Positions 53,452-61,021 of a DNA stretch of 64,000 nt are shown here, one piece after another. A model generated the notes under the pieces. That model saw nothing but the letters and a program-made list of their open reading frames with translations, ran no database searches and was not told the DNA's origin. The number at the start of each line of letters is the position of its first letter. Position 1 is the stretch's first letter. A program made the translations under genes and the position numbers. Source of the stretch: Candidatus Thiodubiliella endoseptemdiera (GTDB lineage Bacteria > Pseudomonadota > Gammaproteobacteria > PS1 > Pseudothioglobaceae); contig JACCHT010000002.1 of assembly GCA_013416635.1 (NCBI GenBank), positions 310,001-374,000 of the forward strand. Reading direction: 5' to 3'.

Positions 53452-53759
53452 AATTGTATATATATTTGGTGATTTTTTTGTTTGACAGCGTAGGTTTGCA
53501 TATTGTCTACATCGGCTTCTGAACTGTCGCCTGTGGCTAAATCAAAACTGTAACCGTGCAATGAACATTTAACGCGATTGCCTTTTAAACAACCTAATGT
53601 CAACTCAATGTCTTCGTGTGGGCAACGATTTTCTGCTGCATATAACACGCCGTTGTTTGTCGTTACAAATATTTTCTTACCTTCGATAGTGGCTTCAACC
53701 ATCGTGCCTTCTTTGGGCGCGGCATCCAATACCTTAACCCACATTAAAAGTAACTCCAA
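53448..53759 (-). CDS. Rieske [2Fe-2S] ferredoxin
   Basis: 103 residues, or 97 if the second in-frame ATG at 53741 (MWVKVLDAAPKEG) is the start, which also avoids overlap with the transglycosylase. The cluster ligands are CPHEDIELTLGCLKG (C-x-H) and VKCSLHGYSFD (C-x-x-H). It resembles small ferredoxins of dioxygenase type rather than NirD. A dedicated partner is not visible; the TrpD2-like gene follows directly with overlapping codons. Confidence 0.85.
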   Translation of the reverse strand: MELLLMWVKVLDAAPKEGTMVEATIEGKKIFVTTNNGVLYAAENRCPHEDIELTLGCLKGNRVKCSLHGYSFDLATGDSSEADVDNMQTYAVKQKNHQIYIQL

Positions 53760-54512
53760 ACACTATTTTTATCCAATTGTGCGCTACATTGTTGTAATTG
53801 TCGCTGATAGCGTTTGGCGTTTCCTTCCACTTTTTTGGCAACGCTTATGAGCCAGTCTTTTTCCTTATAAGTTTTGCGATTAAAACCACCATGACCTTCG
53901 TGATAAGCCAAATATTGGTTATAAGCATCACGCTTACTAATTTTTGAGAGTTTCTTAGATTTGCTGATATACCAACCCACAAAATCAGCAGCATCGGCAA
54001 ATTTATCACGCATTGCGTCATAATTGCCTGTGTCCTTCTGATACCATTCCCAGGTTTCCATTTTGACCTGTGCAAAACCATACGCATTGCTTGGTCTGGT
54101 CCAAGGAATAATGCCAAATAAAGAATCTCTTGGTGGTCTTGCATCTGATTCAAAATGCGACTCTTGATAAATAATCGCAAGCTGCACATAAGCCGGTACG
54201 CCGTATTTTTTTTCTGATGTTTTGACTGCTTTATACCAACGAACTTCCTCGTCCATTAAAACACAAATATTATCAACCGTGATTGCGGGCGTGGAAAAAC
54301 AACCTGCTAAAAATAATGGCAAAAATAACAAGGTGAGACCTTTGCATAAATAGGGATGATTAGCAAAATGACAGATTTTATTAAATTGGAAATTTTTTAA
54401 ATCCACTCCTAGCAGGGCTAAGGGTGTTTTTAAAAAGTTTGTAATTTGATGAAAGATGGCGTTTTGATGATTATTCATATTTATGCAAAGGTCTCAAGGT
54501 TATTCTTTTCAT
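53744..54512 (-). CDS. Lytic transglycosylase (SLT domain) lipoprotein, signal peptide interrupted by a MITE
   Basis: Murein-cleaving enzyme. The SLT domain shows AIIYQESHFESDARPP with the catalytic Glu, NAYGFAQVKMETWEWY and YLAYHEGHGGF. The ancestral start is ATG 54510-54512: removing MITE copy 5 plus one 5-bp duplication gives MKRITLLFLPLFLAGC, a textbook lipobox ending in Cys. The insertion adds 166 bp, which shifts the frame, so the old start now ends after 13 codons. A new frame begins at the element's ATG (54478), reading 48 element residues in frame into TLLFLPLFLAGCF (244 codons). The protein could still be made but with a long extension before its lipobox. Lipid attachment is then doubtful, so the gene may be a pseudogene. 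Confidence 0.85.
54335..54495 (-). mobile_element. MITE copy 5, inside the transglycosylase signal peptide
   Basis: 161 bp with both 18-bp inverted ends intact and a perfect 5-bp target duplication AAGGT (54330-54334 and 54496-54500). The minus strand provides an ATG and an open frame that continues without stop into the host gene. Confidence 0.97.
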
Positions 54513-54829
54513 TATTGCCCTAAAAAGACCTGGTAAATAACCGCCGCTTGGGTGATAAATAAAACAGCAAAAAGTCCTTTAATAACACCATTAGACAACG
54601 GCCTAGATTGGGCAGCCATTTTACCACCGCCACTTGCCAATTCAACATCCGTTGCTACCCAGCCCTTATCAGAATTTTCTACATTAAACACCACACGAGC
54701 GCCTGTTTTTAAACGCGATTTATTAAATATATTTTTCTGATGCACAAAATACTGCTCATCATCATCCCCTGCAATAAAACCATATCCCTTTGTGCCGAAC
54801 TTGGCAACTTCACCTTCCATTTTAGCCAT
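54512..54829 (-). CDS. Cold-shock-domain protein with C-terminal membrane segment
   Basis: 105 residues from the ATG at 54829 (MAKMEGEVAKFGTKGYGFIA), chosen because an AGGAAG ribosome-binding site lies just upstream; a longer frame from 54874 lacks one. The cold-shock fold is visible (KGYGFIAGDDDEQYFVHQKNI with RNP-like residues, ARVVFNVENSDKGWVATDVEL). The last 25 residues are hydrophobic (GVIKGLFAVLFITQAAVIYQVFL), suggesting membrane attachment. The stop overlaps the old transglycosylase ATG by one base (TAATG), so these two genes were translationally coupled. Confidence 0.8.
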   Translation of the reverse strand: MAKMEGEVAKFGTKGYGFIAGDDDEQYFVHQKNIFNKSRLKTGARVVFNVENSDKGWVATDVELASGGGKMAAQSRPLSNGVIKGLFAVLFITQAAVIYQVFLGQ

Positions 54830-54839
54830 CTTTTTCTTC

Positions 54840-55487
54840 CTATTTTTTATGCAAATAATATGTTGCTTTTTCAATAAAATCTACACCTGCGTGTAGATAC
54901 TTTGGTTCATTTTTAATATCATTAAAACATTCTAACTGCTGATATTTAAACCTTTCAAACAGTGTATTTACCTCTGTTTCATCGACTGCAAACGGCGGTC
55001 CACTGATTTGTGCTTGCGGATAATTCAAAGTCAATAGTAACATCCGACAATTGCTTGGTATTATATCGTATAAATGTTGTGCATACTTCGTCCTTAACTC
55101 CTCAGGTAATGCGATCAATGAGGCTCTGTCATAAACGGCACTAACCACCTCCAAATGATAAGTATCAAGAGCAAAATAATCACCACAGAAAATACGGATA
55201 TTCTGTCCATTATAAACCGTGAAATCACGAGCTTTCTGAACTGTATAAGGTATTGCATTCTCTTTAAAAAAAGCATCCACCGCATCCGCACTCAATTCCA
55301 CGCCAATAACTTTATATCCTTGTTCAAGCAAATACACCATATCCTGACTCTTGCCACACAAAGGCACAAACACTGTCCCTGCCTTTCGCAACTGCAAACT
55401 GTCAATAAATTTCACTAGTCTCGTATTTGGTGTATCCCTATGCCACCCTGTCTCGCCGTCTTTCCAACGCTGTATCCAATCTGTCAT
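54840..55487 (-). CDS. tpm: Thiopurine S-methyltransferase
   Basis: 215 residues from ATG 55487 (MTDWIQRWKDGETGWHRDTPN), preceded by GGAG; a longer frame to 55550 has no ribosome-binding site and is not homologous. SAM-binding and family motifs are LVKFIDSLQL, VFVPLCGKSQDMVYLLEQGYKVIGVELS, IFCGDYFAL and YDRASLIALPEELR. Length equals the bacterial family. In bacteria it methylates thiopurine-like compounds and selenium or tellurium oxyanions; the natural substrate is uncertain. Confidence 0.93.
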   Translation of the reverse strand: MTDWIQRWKDGETGWHRDTPNTRLVKFIDSLQLRKAGTVFVPLCGKSQDMVYLLEQGYKVIGVELSADAVDAFFKENAIPYTVQKARDFTVYNGQNIRIFCGDYFALDTYHLEVVSAVYDRASLIALPEELRTKYAQHLYDIIPSNCRMLLLTLNYPQAQISGPPFAVDETEVNTLFERFKYQQLECFNDIKNEPKYLHAGVDFIEKATYYLHKK

Positions 55488-55511
55488 CTTTACTCCTATA
55501 TAATATGCACT

Positions 55512-56012
55512 ATGAACATTAAACGACCAAGCCGTAAAACCATAATGCAATTTATGATGGTTATTTTAGCCATTTTTGTCATTCGTGCGTGGCAACAACA
55601 AGATTTAAGTGTTGGCATGGTGCCGAGTTTCACATCCCAAACCCTAAGTGGTCAAGTTGTGAACAGTAATCCCCTGCCCGACCAGGCTATGCTAATACAC
55701 TTTTGGGCAACTTGGTGCAGTATCTGTCGATTAGAAAATGACAATATTCAAGCACTCAGCAAAGACTATAAAGTCCTCAACATCGCCATGCAATCAGGAA
55801 CCAATGCTGAACTCAAAAAATACGCTAACAAACACAATATGCGACTTGATAATATCATTAACGACAACTCAGGGTCTTTGGCAAAGTTATTTGGTGTTCG
55901 TGCCACACCGAGTAGTTTTTTCATTAACACCAAAGGCAAAATTCAATTTGTTGAAGTTGGCTATGTTACCACTTGGGGCTACAAACTTAGGCTTTGGTGG
56001 GCAGGATTGTGA
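55512..56012 (+). CDS. TlpA/ScsD-like membrane-anchored thiol-disulfide redox protein
   Basis: 166 residues from ATG 55512 (MNIKRPSRKTIMQF). An N-terminal membrane anchor (MMVILAIFVIRAW) is followed by a thioredoxin fold facing the periplasm: MLIHFWATWCSICRLENDNI with the CSIC active site, and the cis-proline segment VRATPSSFFINTKGKI. TlpA/ResA-like proteins reduce cysteines in cytochrome c maturation or other exported proteins. The nearby C-terminus overlaps the ung start by 4 bp, so the two are co-transcribed. It diverges from tpm. Confidence 0.85.
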   Translation: MNIKRPSRKTIMQFMMVILAIFVIRAWQQQDLSVGMVPSFTSQTLSGQVVNSNPLPDQAMLIHFWATWCSICRLENDNIQALSKDYKVLNIAMQSGTNAELKKYANKHNMRLDNIINDNSGSLAKLFGVRATPSSFFINTKGKIQFVEVGYVTTWGYKLRLWWAGL

Positions 56013-56665
56013 ATATTAAAGATTGGCATCCACAAGCAGAAGCCCTGCTAAAAACCGATTCTGCCAAACAACTCAAAACCTTTTTAACCTATCAAAAACA
56101 ACAAGAAATCACAATTTTTCCCCATTCTAGCAACTGGTTTAAAGCTTTTGATTTAACCCCTTTTGACCAAGTAAAAGTCGTGATTTTAGGACAAGACCCC
56201 TACCACGGCGATGGACAAGCACAAGGATTGAGTTTTTCCGTCCCTAATGGCATAAAAATTCCACCCTCACTCAGAAATATATACCAAGAATTAGAATCAG
56301 ATTTAGCTATCTCGCCCGCCCAAAGTGGCAACCTAGAACACTGGGCAAAACAAGGTGTCCTACTACTCAACAGCGTCCTAACTGTCGAAAAAAACACCCC
56401 AAACGCACATGCCAACTCAGGCTGGGTAGATTTTACCAATGGCATCATCACTCTCCTCAGCGAACAAAAAGAACACATAATTTTCCTGCTCTGGGGCGCC
56501 TATGCCCAACGCAAAACCGAACTCATCAACCCAGCTAAACACCTAATCTTGAGTGCTGCCCACCCCTCTCCATTCTCCGCCCACAAAGGTTTTTTTGGTT
56601 GCAAACACTTTTCAAAAACCAATGACTATCTTGAAAAATACAATCAACAGCCAATAGACTGGTAA
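56009..56665 (+). CDS. ung: Uracil-DNA glycosylase
   Basis: 218 residues from GTG 56009 (the same frame is open from TTG 55994, but GTG gives the family's usual N-terminus and overlaps the previous stop by 4 bp). It removes uracil from DNA. Family 1 motifs are complete: VVILGQDPYHGDGQAQGLSFSVP with the catalytic Asp, LLLNSVLTVEKNTPNAH, and HPSPFSAHKGFFGCKHFS with the catalytic His. Confidence 0.95.
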   Translation: MNIKDWHPQAEALLKTDSAKQLKTFLTYQKQQEITIFPHSSNWFKAFDLTPFDQVKVVILGQDPYHGDGQAQGLSFSVPNGIKIPPSLRNIYQELESDLAISPAQSGNLEHWAKQGVLLLNSVLTVEKNTPNAHANSGWVDFTNGIITLLSEQKEHIIFLLWGAYAQRKTELINPAKHLILSAAHPSPFSAHKGFFGCKHFSKTNDYLEKYNQQPIDW

Positions 56666-56693
56666 AAATATCATTTGACAATAGTATAATGTT

Positions 56694-56785
56694 GAGACCT
56701 TTACATAGTTAAGAGTGGATCTAAAAAATTCCAATTTAATAAAATCTGGCATTTTGCTAATCATCCCTATTTATGCAAAGGTCTC
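56694..56785 (+). mobile_element. MITE copy 6, internally deleted
   Basis: 92 bp. Both ends are recognisable (left GAGACCTTTACATA, right TATTTATGCAAAGGTCTC) but about 70 bp of the left half, including the ATG region, are gone. Flanks ATGTT and TTAGT do not match. It lies 23 bp upstream of the pdxB ATG and displaces whatever promoter lay upstream; a TTGACA at 56675-56680 is now separated from any -10 box. Confidence 0.88.
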
Positions 56786-56808
56786 TTAGTAAACAATAAA
56801 ATATAAAA

Positions 56809-57846
56809 ATGAAACTAATAATAGACGACGCATGCTATGCCTATGACAAAATATTTGGTGCTTTTGGGGATATTGTGGCTATTGCAGGGCGAGATATTAC
56901 GGCTACGACGGTGCGTGATGCAGATGTGTTGATTGTTAGGTCTCGGACTCAGGTTGATGCAGAATTGCTTGATGGTAGTTCGGTTAAATTTGTTGGCTCA
57001 ACGGTAGCGGGATTAGACCATGTGGATCAGAATTATTTGCAGGTGAATGGGATTACCTTTTTTTCAGCACAAGGGTGTAATTCAATGGCGGTAGCTGAGT
57101 TTGTTATTAGCACGATTGTCAATTTAGCTGATGAATTGGGTTTTAATTATCATACAAAAACTTTAGGGATTATCGGTGTTGGTAATGTAGGCTCACGGTT
57201 GGCGGCTAAGGCGGATTTATTGGGCATCAAAACTTTGCTTAATGATCCACTACGCCAAGAGCAAGGGAGTTTAGTCGATTTTGTGGATTTGAATACGGCA
57301 CTCAGTGCCGATATTGTCACTTTTCACACACCATTGACTAAAGATGGCAAGTACCCGTCTTATGGGTTGCTTAATGCGAGTAACTTTCATTGTATTACCG
57401 ATGAAACTATCTTGTTCAATGCTGCACGGGGTGGTGTAATTAATGAAAGTATTTGGGAGAATACACAAACCAAAGTTAATGTGATTGACTGCTGGGAAAA
57501 CGAGCCTAATATCAATCAAACACTACAGAAAAGTGCTTATTTGGCCACTCCACACATCGCTGGACATTCGATTGATGCTAAATTTCAAGGTAGTTTTATG
57601 GTGTATGCAGCACTCTGTGATTTTTTGGGTGAGCAACAAGATGAAAGCATAACAAATTTAATCAATCCTGCCGTATTCAACATTGAAAAAGATACGCTCA
57701 AAGACACTCTAAATACAATCTACGACTTTAAACAAGATACTGCCGCAATTACTGATATTGGTAACTTTGAACTTTATAGAAGAAACTATCCAATTCGTTA
57801 TGAATGGCATCATTATAAAAGTAGTATTAAATTGCCAATTGCTTAA
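56809..57846 (+). CDS. pdxB: Erythronate-4-phosphate dehydrogenase
   Basis: 345 residues, a D-2-hydroxyacid dehydrogenase of the DXP-dependent pyridoxal phosphate route. Visible features: [20 protein letters not shown] start, [28 protein letters not shown]-binding [20 protein letters not shown], catalytic Arg in [13 protein letters not shown], Glu in DCWENEPNI and His in [16 protein letters not shown]. It is slightly shorter than the enteric enzyme (about 380), mainly at the C-terminal dimer domain. It ends exactly against the nasA stop (convergent). Expression may depend on the MITE-altered leader. Confidence 0.93.
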   Translation: MKLIIDDACYAYDKIFGAFGDIVAIAGRDITATTVRDADVLIVRSRTQVDAELLDGSSVKFVGSTVAGLDHVDQNYLQVNGITFFSAQGCNSMAVAEFVISTIVNLADELGFNYHTKTLGIIGVGNVGSRLAAKADLLGIKTLLNDPLRQEQGSLVDFVDLNTALSADIVTFHTPLTKDGKYPSYGLLNASNFHCITDETILFNAARGGVINESIWENTQTKVNVIDCWENEPNINQTLQKSAYLATPHIAGHSIDAKFQGSFMVYAALCDFLGEQQDESITNLINPAVFNIEKDTLKDTLNTIYDFKQDTAAITDIGNFELYRRNYPIRYEWHHYKSSIKLPIA

Positions 57847-59301
57847 TTAACCCTTGAAACAAGGCTGTTTAGAATATTTATCCAACTCGACTTCTTTGTC
57901 TTTGAATAATTCTGTATTGGTAATATGATGGATGGAGACAACTTCTTTGTTGATTTTTGTCATCTTGTTTAAAGTTTGGCTTTTGCCTGTTCTAGTCATA
58001 CCATGCCATTGTTCTAATAGGCGTACACTGTTGATTGGTTTTTGATTTTCTCTAGGTTGGGTTTGAATATTTACCAGCTCTTCTCGCACTTTTATTTGCG
58101 GTGTCCAAGTGGTGTCAATATTCATTTCTTGCCAGACTTCATCAGCTGTTTTAAAATCAAACCCTTCTAAATCTAATGCCTTAGCAAGCATACAGACGAT
58201 TTCCCAGTCAGGTTTTGACTCTCCCGCAGGAGGTAAAAAGGCATTTTGCTCTAAATAGCGTCTTTCTGAATTTTTCATGTGCCCTGTTTTTTCTGACCAA
58301 CTGCATACAGGTAAAACGATATCTGCAACTTCCGTGGTTAGGGTTTTAGTGAAATCTGAGACGATTAGATTGTCAATTTTTCGATAGTTAATCATACTGT
58401 GAACTGGATTTGTGCCCATTACCCACATTGTTTTAATTTGCTCGGTTGAAAAAAATTCAGTAGCGGTTAGGTCGCTAGTTCGAATACCGATTTCCCTTGC
58501 GCCCATCGCGTTACATTGCCCTGTTAATGACAATACGCCGCATCCGGGTTTGTTGATATTGCCTGTTTTAATATGAGCATTAATCAGTGCGTTAACTTTC
58601 TCTACTGCATCGGTTGACTGCGTCAATCCTTGCGAATAGACACTCAACGATTTCTTATTTTTGAACCATTCTTGATTGGGTAAATCATCAATAAGCTGCA
58701 TATCCATTGCGGGTTCAACTTGGATAAATAAGTCTGATTTCTTTGCAGTAGTGCTTTCATAGACATCAACACAAACCACGAAGGCTTTTGATTTTTTAAT
58801 ATGATTAAAGACAATTGGATGACAATCTGCGGTGTTACTGCCGATGATAAAAATGGTTTCTGCCTCATAAATATCGTCATAAGAAACAGGCACAATATCA
58901 TCACCATAGGCGCGTTTATTTGCTTCAACTGTAGAATACATACACAATCTGGAGTTGCTTTCAAGGTTCTTAATACCGAATGCATTGGTAAATTTCTTTG
59001 CCACATACAAATCTTCCATTAATAATTGTCCTGACAAATACAGAGCGATTTCATCTTTTGGCGTTGCAGTAAATAACGCTGCCATTTTCGCAATTGTTGT
59101 GTCCCAATCCCCTGAATTTGGCACTACCAACCTATTTTTATCGGTGCCAATAGTTTCTAATAAAGTTTGCCCTTTAATACAGAGCATACCTTTATTAACG
59201 GGCGAATTTTTATTGCCAATTAACTTCCACTCTGAGCCAACACGACTAATTTCAATGCCGCAACCGACACCACAATATGGACAAGTTGTTTTAAAACTCA
59301 T
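57847..59301 (-). CDS. nasA: Assimilatory nitrate reductase catalytic subunit, compact form
   Basis: 484 residues from ATG 59301 (MSFKTTCPYCGVGCGIEI). Molybdopterin oxidoreductase with the 4Fe-4S motif CPYCGVGC...MLCIKG, the domain III segment LFIQVEPAMDMQLI, CGVLSLTGQCNAMGAREIG and WVMGTNPVHSM, and VADIVLPVCSWSEKTGHMKNSERR near the C-terminus. NasA proteins are usually about 700-900 residues. Here roughly 100 residues seem absent between DMQLI and the SLSVYSQG strand, and the C-terminal cofactor domain is abbreviated. There is no frameshift. Context (nirB, narK, kinase) makes nitrate the likely substrate; a formate dehydrogenase-like role is less likely. Confidence 0.8.
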   Translation of the reverse strand: MSFKTTCPYCGVGCGIEISRVGSEWKLIGNKNSPVNKGMLCIKGQTLLETIGTDKNRLVVPNSGDWDTTIAKMAALFTATPKDEIALYLSGQLLMEDLYVAKKFTNAFGIKNLESNSRLCMYSTVEANKRAYGDDIVPVSYDDIYEAETIFIIGSNTADCHPIVFNHIKKSKAFVVCVDVYESTTAKKSDLFIQVEPAMDMQLIDDLPNQEWFKNKKSLSVYSQGLTQSTDAVEKVNALINAHIKTGNINKPGCGVLSLTGQCNAMGAREIGIRTSDLTATEFFSTEQIKTMWVMGTNPVHSMINYRKIDNLIVSDFTKTLTTEVADIVLPVCSWSEKTGHMKNSERRYLEQNAFLPPAGESKPDWEIVCMLAKALDLEGFDFKTADEVWQEMNIDTTWTPQIKVREELVNIQTQPRENQKPINSVRLLEQWHGMTRTGKSQTLNKMTKINKEVVSIHHITNTELFKDKEVELDKYSKQPCFKG

Positions 59302-59308
59302 AAATACC

Positions 59309-61006
59309 TCATTTAATAACCAACAATAATAATACAATATTAAGCGCAAAAGAAAAAGCGATTAGTAAACGATACTTTTTCAAAGCATTTTCTGGACTAC
59401 TTCCCTCTTTTACCGAGAATAATGCTTGATTGGGATGTGATAAATCATACAAAAACTCGCTCAATACTTCATAACGACCTGCTCTTTTTAGATTGCAGGC
59501 TTTTTGCACTGCTCCATCAATCCAAATCGGCACATGTGGATCGTACTTTAAAATAGAGTCATACGACAATTTTTCTAATTTTTTAATGCTCAAATTTCTG
59601 TCTAATTTATCTTTATAAGGCACGCAACCCGCCAACATTTCATACACAATCGCACCCAAACTAAACTGGTCTGATGCTTGTGAAACTTCATCATTTAAAA
59701 TTACTTCAGGGGCGGTGTAACCTTGCGTTCCTTGATTATTGCTGGCGTCAATTGGACTCAATAATTCTTCCACGCCAGCAATGCGTGCCGCACCAAAATC
59801 AATGAGTTTAATCTGCCCAATTTTATCAATCATAATATTTTCAGGTTTCAAATCACAGTGCAGCATTTCTTGTCTATGAAAAGCTCTGATACCACTAATA
59901 ATCTGCTTAACAATACTCAGCACTACATCCATATCAGGCGATGGGTTTTCATCTATCCATTGTCTCAGCGTCTTTCCTTTAATGTATTCCATCGCATAAG
60001 CAAGGAATTTATCTTGCATATTTGATTTGTGGATTTTTACCACATTTGGACTTTGAATGCGTTGCCCAACCCATTGTTCATACATAAAATATTGCAAATA
60101 TTGGGCATCGTCTTCAAAATTAATAGATGGTGTTTTCAACGCCACTAATTCGCTGGTAGTGATATTTTTTGCCAAATACAATTGAATTTTTGCCGTTGAT
60201 ACTAACAATGACTCTATCTCAAAACCATTAATTTTCATACCTTTTTCTAAATCGGGTGGCACGGGTTTTTGCGTCAATTCATCAAATACCTCGTTCAAAT
60301 TTTTCTCAGGCAATTGTTCTACTTGACAAATCATTGCTGAAATATTGTCTTTAGAACCTGCTTTTAATGCTTGTTCAACCAAATCTTCACAACTGCATTT
60401 TTCACCCAAACTCTGTTGCAACTCTTCTTTACGCAACACATCATGCACGCCATCAGTCGTTAATAAAAACAAATCCTGCGGCTGTATGTCAAAAGTTTGA
60501 TAATCAACGCTGACTTTTAAATCAAATCCGATGGCTCTTGATAAATAAGTTTTTTCTTTGTTAACATTCAGCACATGGTCTTGGGTAAGTTGCGTTAAAA
60601 CCCCATTACGATAACAATAAATACGAGAATCGCCCACATGAAAAATATGTGCGGTATTGGATTTAACAATCAAAATACTCAGCGTGGATAACATTGAGGA
60701 CTCTTCCCCAGCACGCATAGACTGCGAATAAAGCCAATTATTCAACGCTGAAATTACCTTGATAGCCGCATGTTCGGTACCCCAAGAATCGGGTGTGGCA
60801 TAATAATCACTCAGAAAACTCTTAACACAACAACTGCTGGCTTCTTTTGCCCTTGCCGACGCACTCACACCATCCGCCATCACGCTGGCAATGCCTTTGT
60901 ATTCTAACGCTTGGTCATCGGGTGTGTAATAAGCACAATTGTCCTGATTTTCAGGTTTAACACCTGCGATAGAATGAGAATTAATGGTGAGTTTAAGTGA
61001 TTGCAT
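59309..61006 (-). CDS. PP2C phosphatase / Ser-Thr protein kinase fusion with C-terminal membrane anchor
   Basis: 565 residues. N-terminal PP2C domain: ASVMADGVSASARAKEASS, FHVGDSRIYCYRNGVL, FLLTTDGVHDVL and GSKDNISAMICQVE, with the metal-binding aspartates. C-terminal kinase: LVALKTPSINFEDD with the ATP lysine, LHCDLKPENIMIDKIGQIKLIDFGAARIAG with catalytic HxD and DFG, and an APE-like TAPEVI. It ends in a membrane helix (LLIAFSFALNIVLLLLVIK). A combined kinase and phosphatase in one protein sits between narK and nasA, 15 and 7 bp apart, so it is in the nitrate assimilation operon and probably regulates it or the transporter. Confidence 0.9.
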   Translation of the reverse strand: MQSLKLTINSHSIAGVKPENQDNCAYYTPDDQALEYKGIASVMADGVSASARAKEASSCCVKSFLSDYYATPDSWGTEHAAIKVISALNNWLYSQSMRAGEESSMLSTLSILIVKSNTAHIFHVGDSRIYCYRNGVLTQLTQDHVLNVNKEKTYLSRAIGFDLKVSVDYQTFDIQPQDLFLLTTDGVHDVLRKEELQQSLGEKCSCEDLVEQALKAGSKDNISAMICQVEQLPEKNLNEVFDELTQKPVPPDLEKGMKINGFEIESLLVSTAKIQLYLAKNITTSELVALKTPSINFEDDAQYLQYFMYEQWVGQRIQSPNVVKIHKSNMQDKFLAYAMEYIKGKTLRQWIDENPSPDMDVVLSIVKQIISGIRAFHRQEMLHCDLKPENIMIDKIGQIKLIDFGAARIAGVEELLSPIDASNNQGTQGYTAPEVILNDEVSQASDQFSLGAIVYEMLAGCVPYKDKLDRNLSIKKLEKLSYDSILKYDPHVPIWIDGAVQKACNLKRAGRYEVLSEFLYDLSHPNQALFSVKEGSSPENALKKYRLLIAFSFALNIVLLLLVIK

Positions 61007-61021
61007 TTTATTTAGCGTGTC

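Noticed and set aside
53448-53759. Rieske protein as the NirD small subunit of nitrite reductase
   Set aside because: It lies 9 kb from nirB in another operon, next to a TrpD2-like gene, and resembles dioxygenase-type ferredoxins.
54335-54478. The MNNHQNAIFHQ open frame in each MITE as a real small protein
   Set aside because: Its residues show no domain, its end depends on the insertion site, and the frame is simply open across the element; it is better read as a source of accidental fusions.
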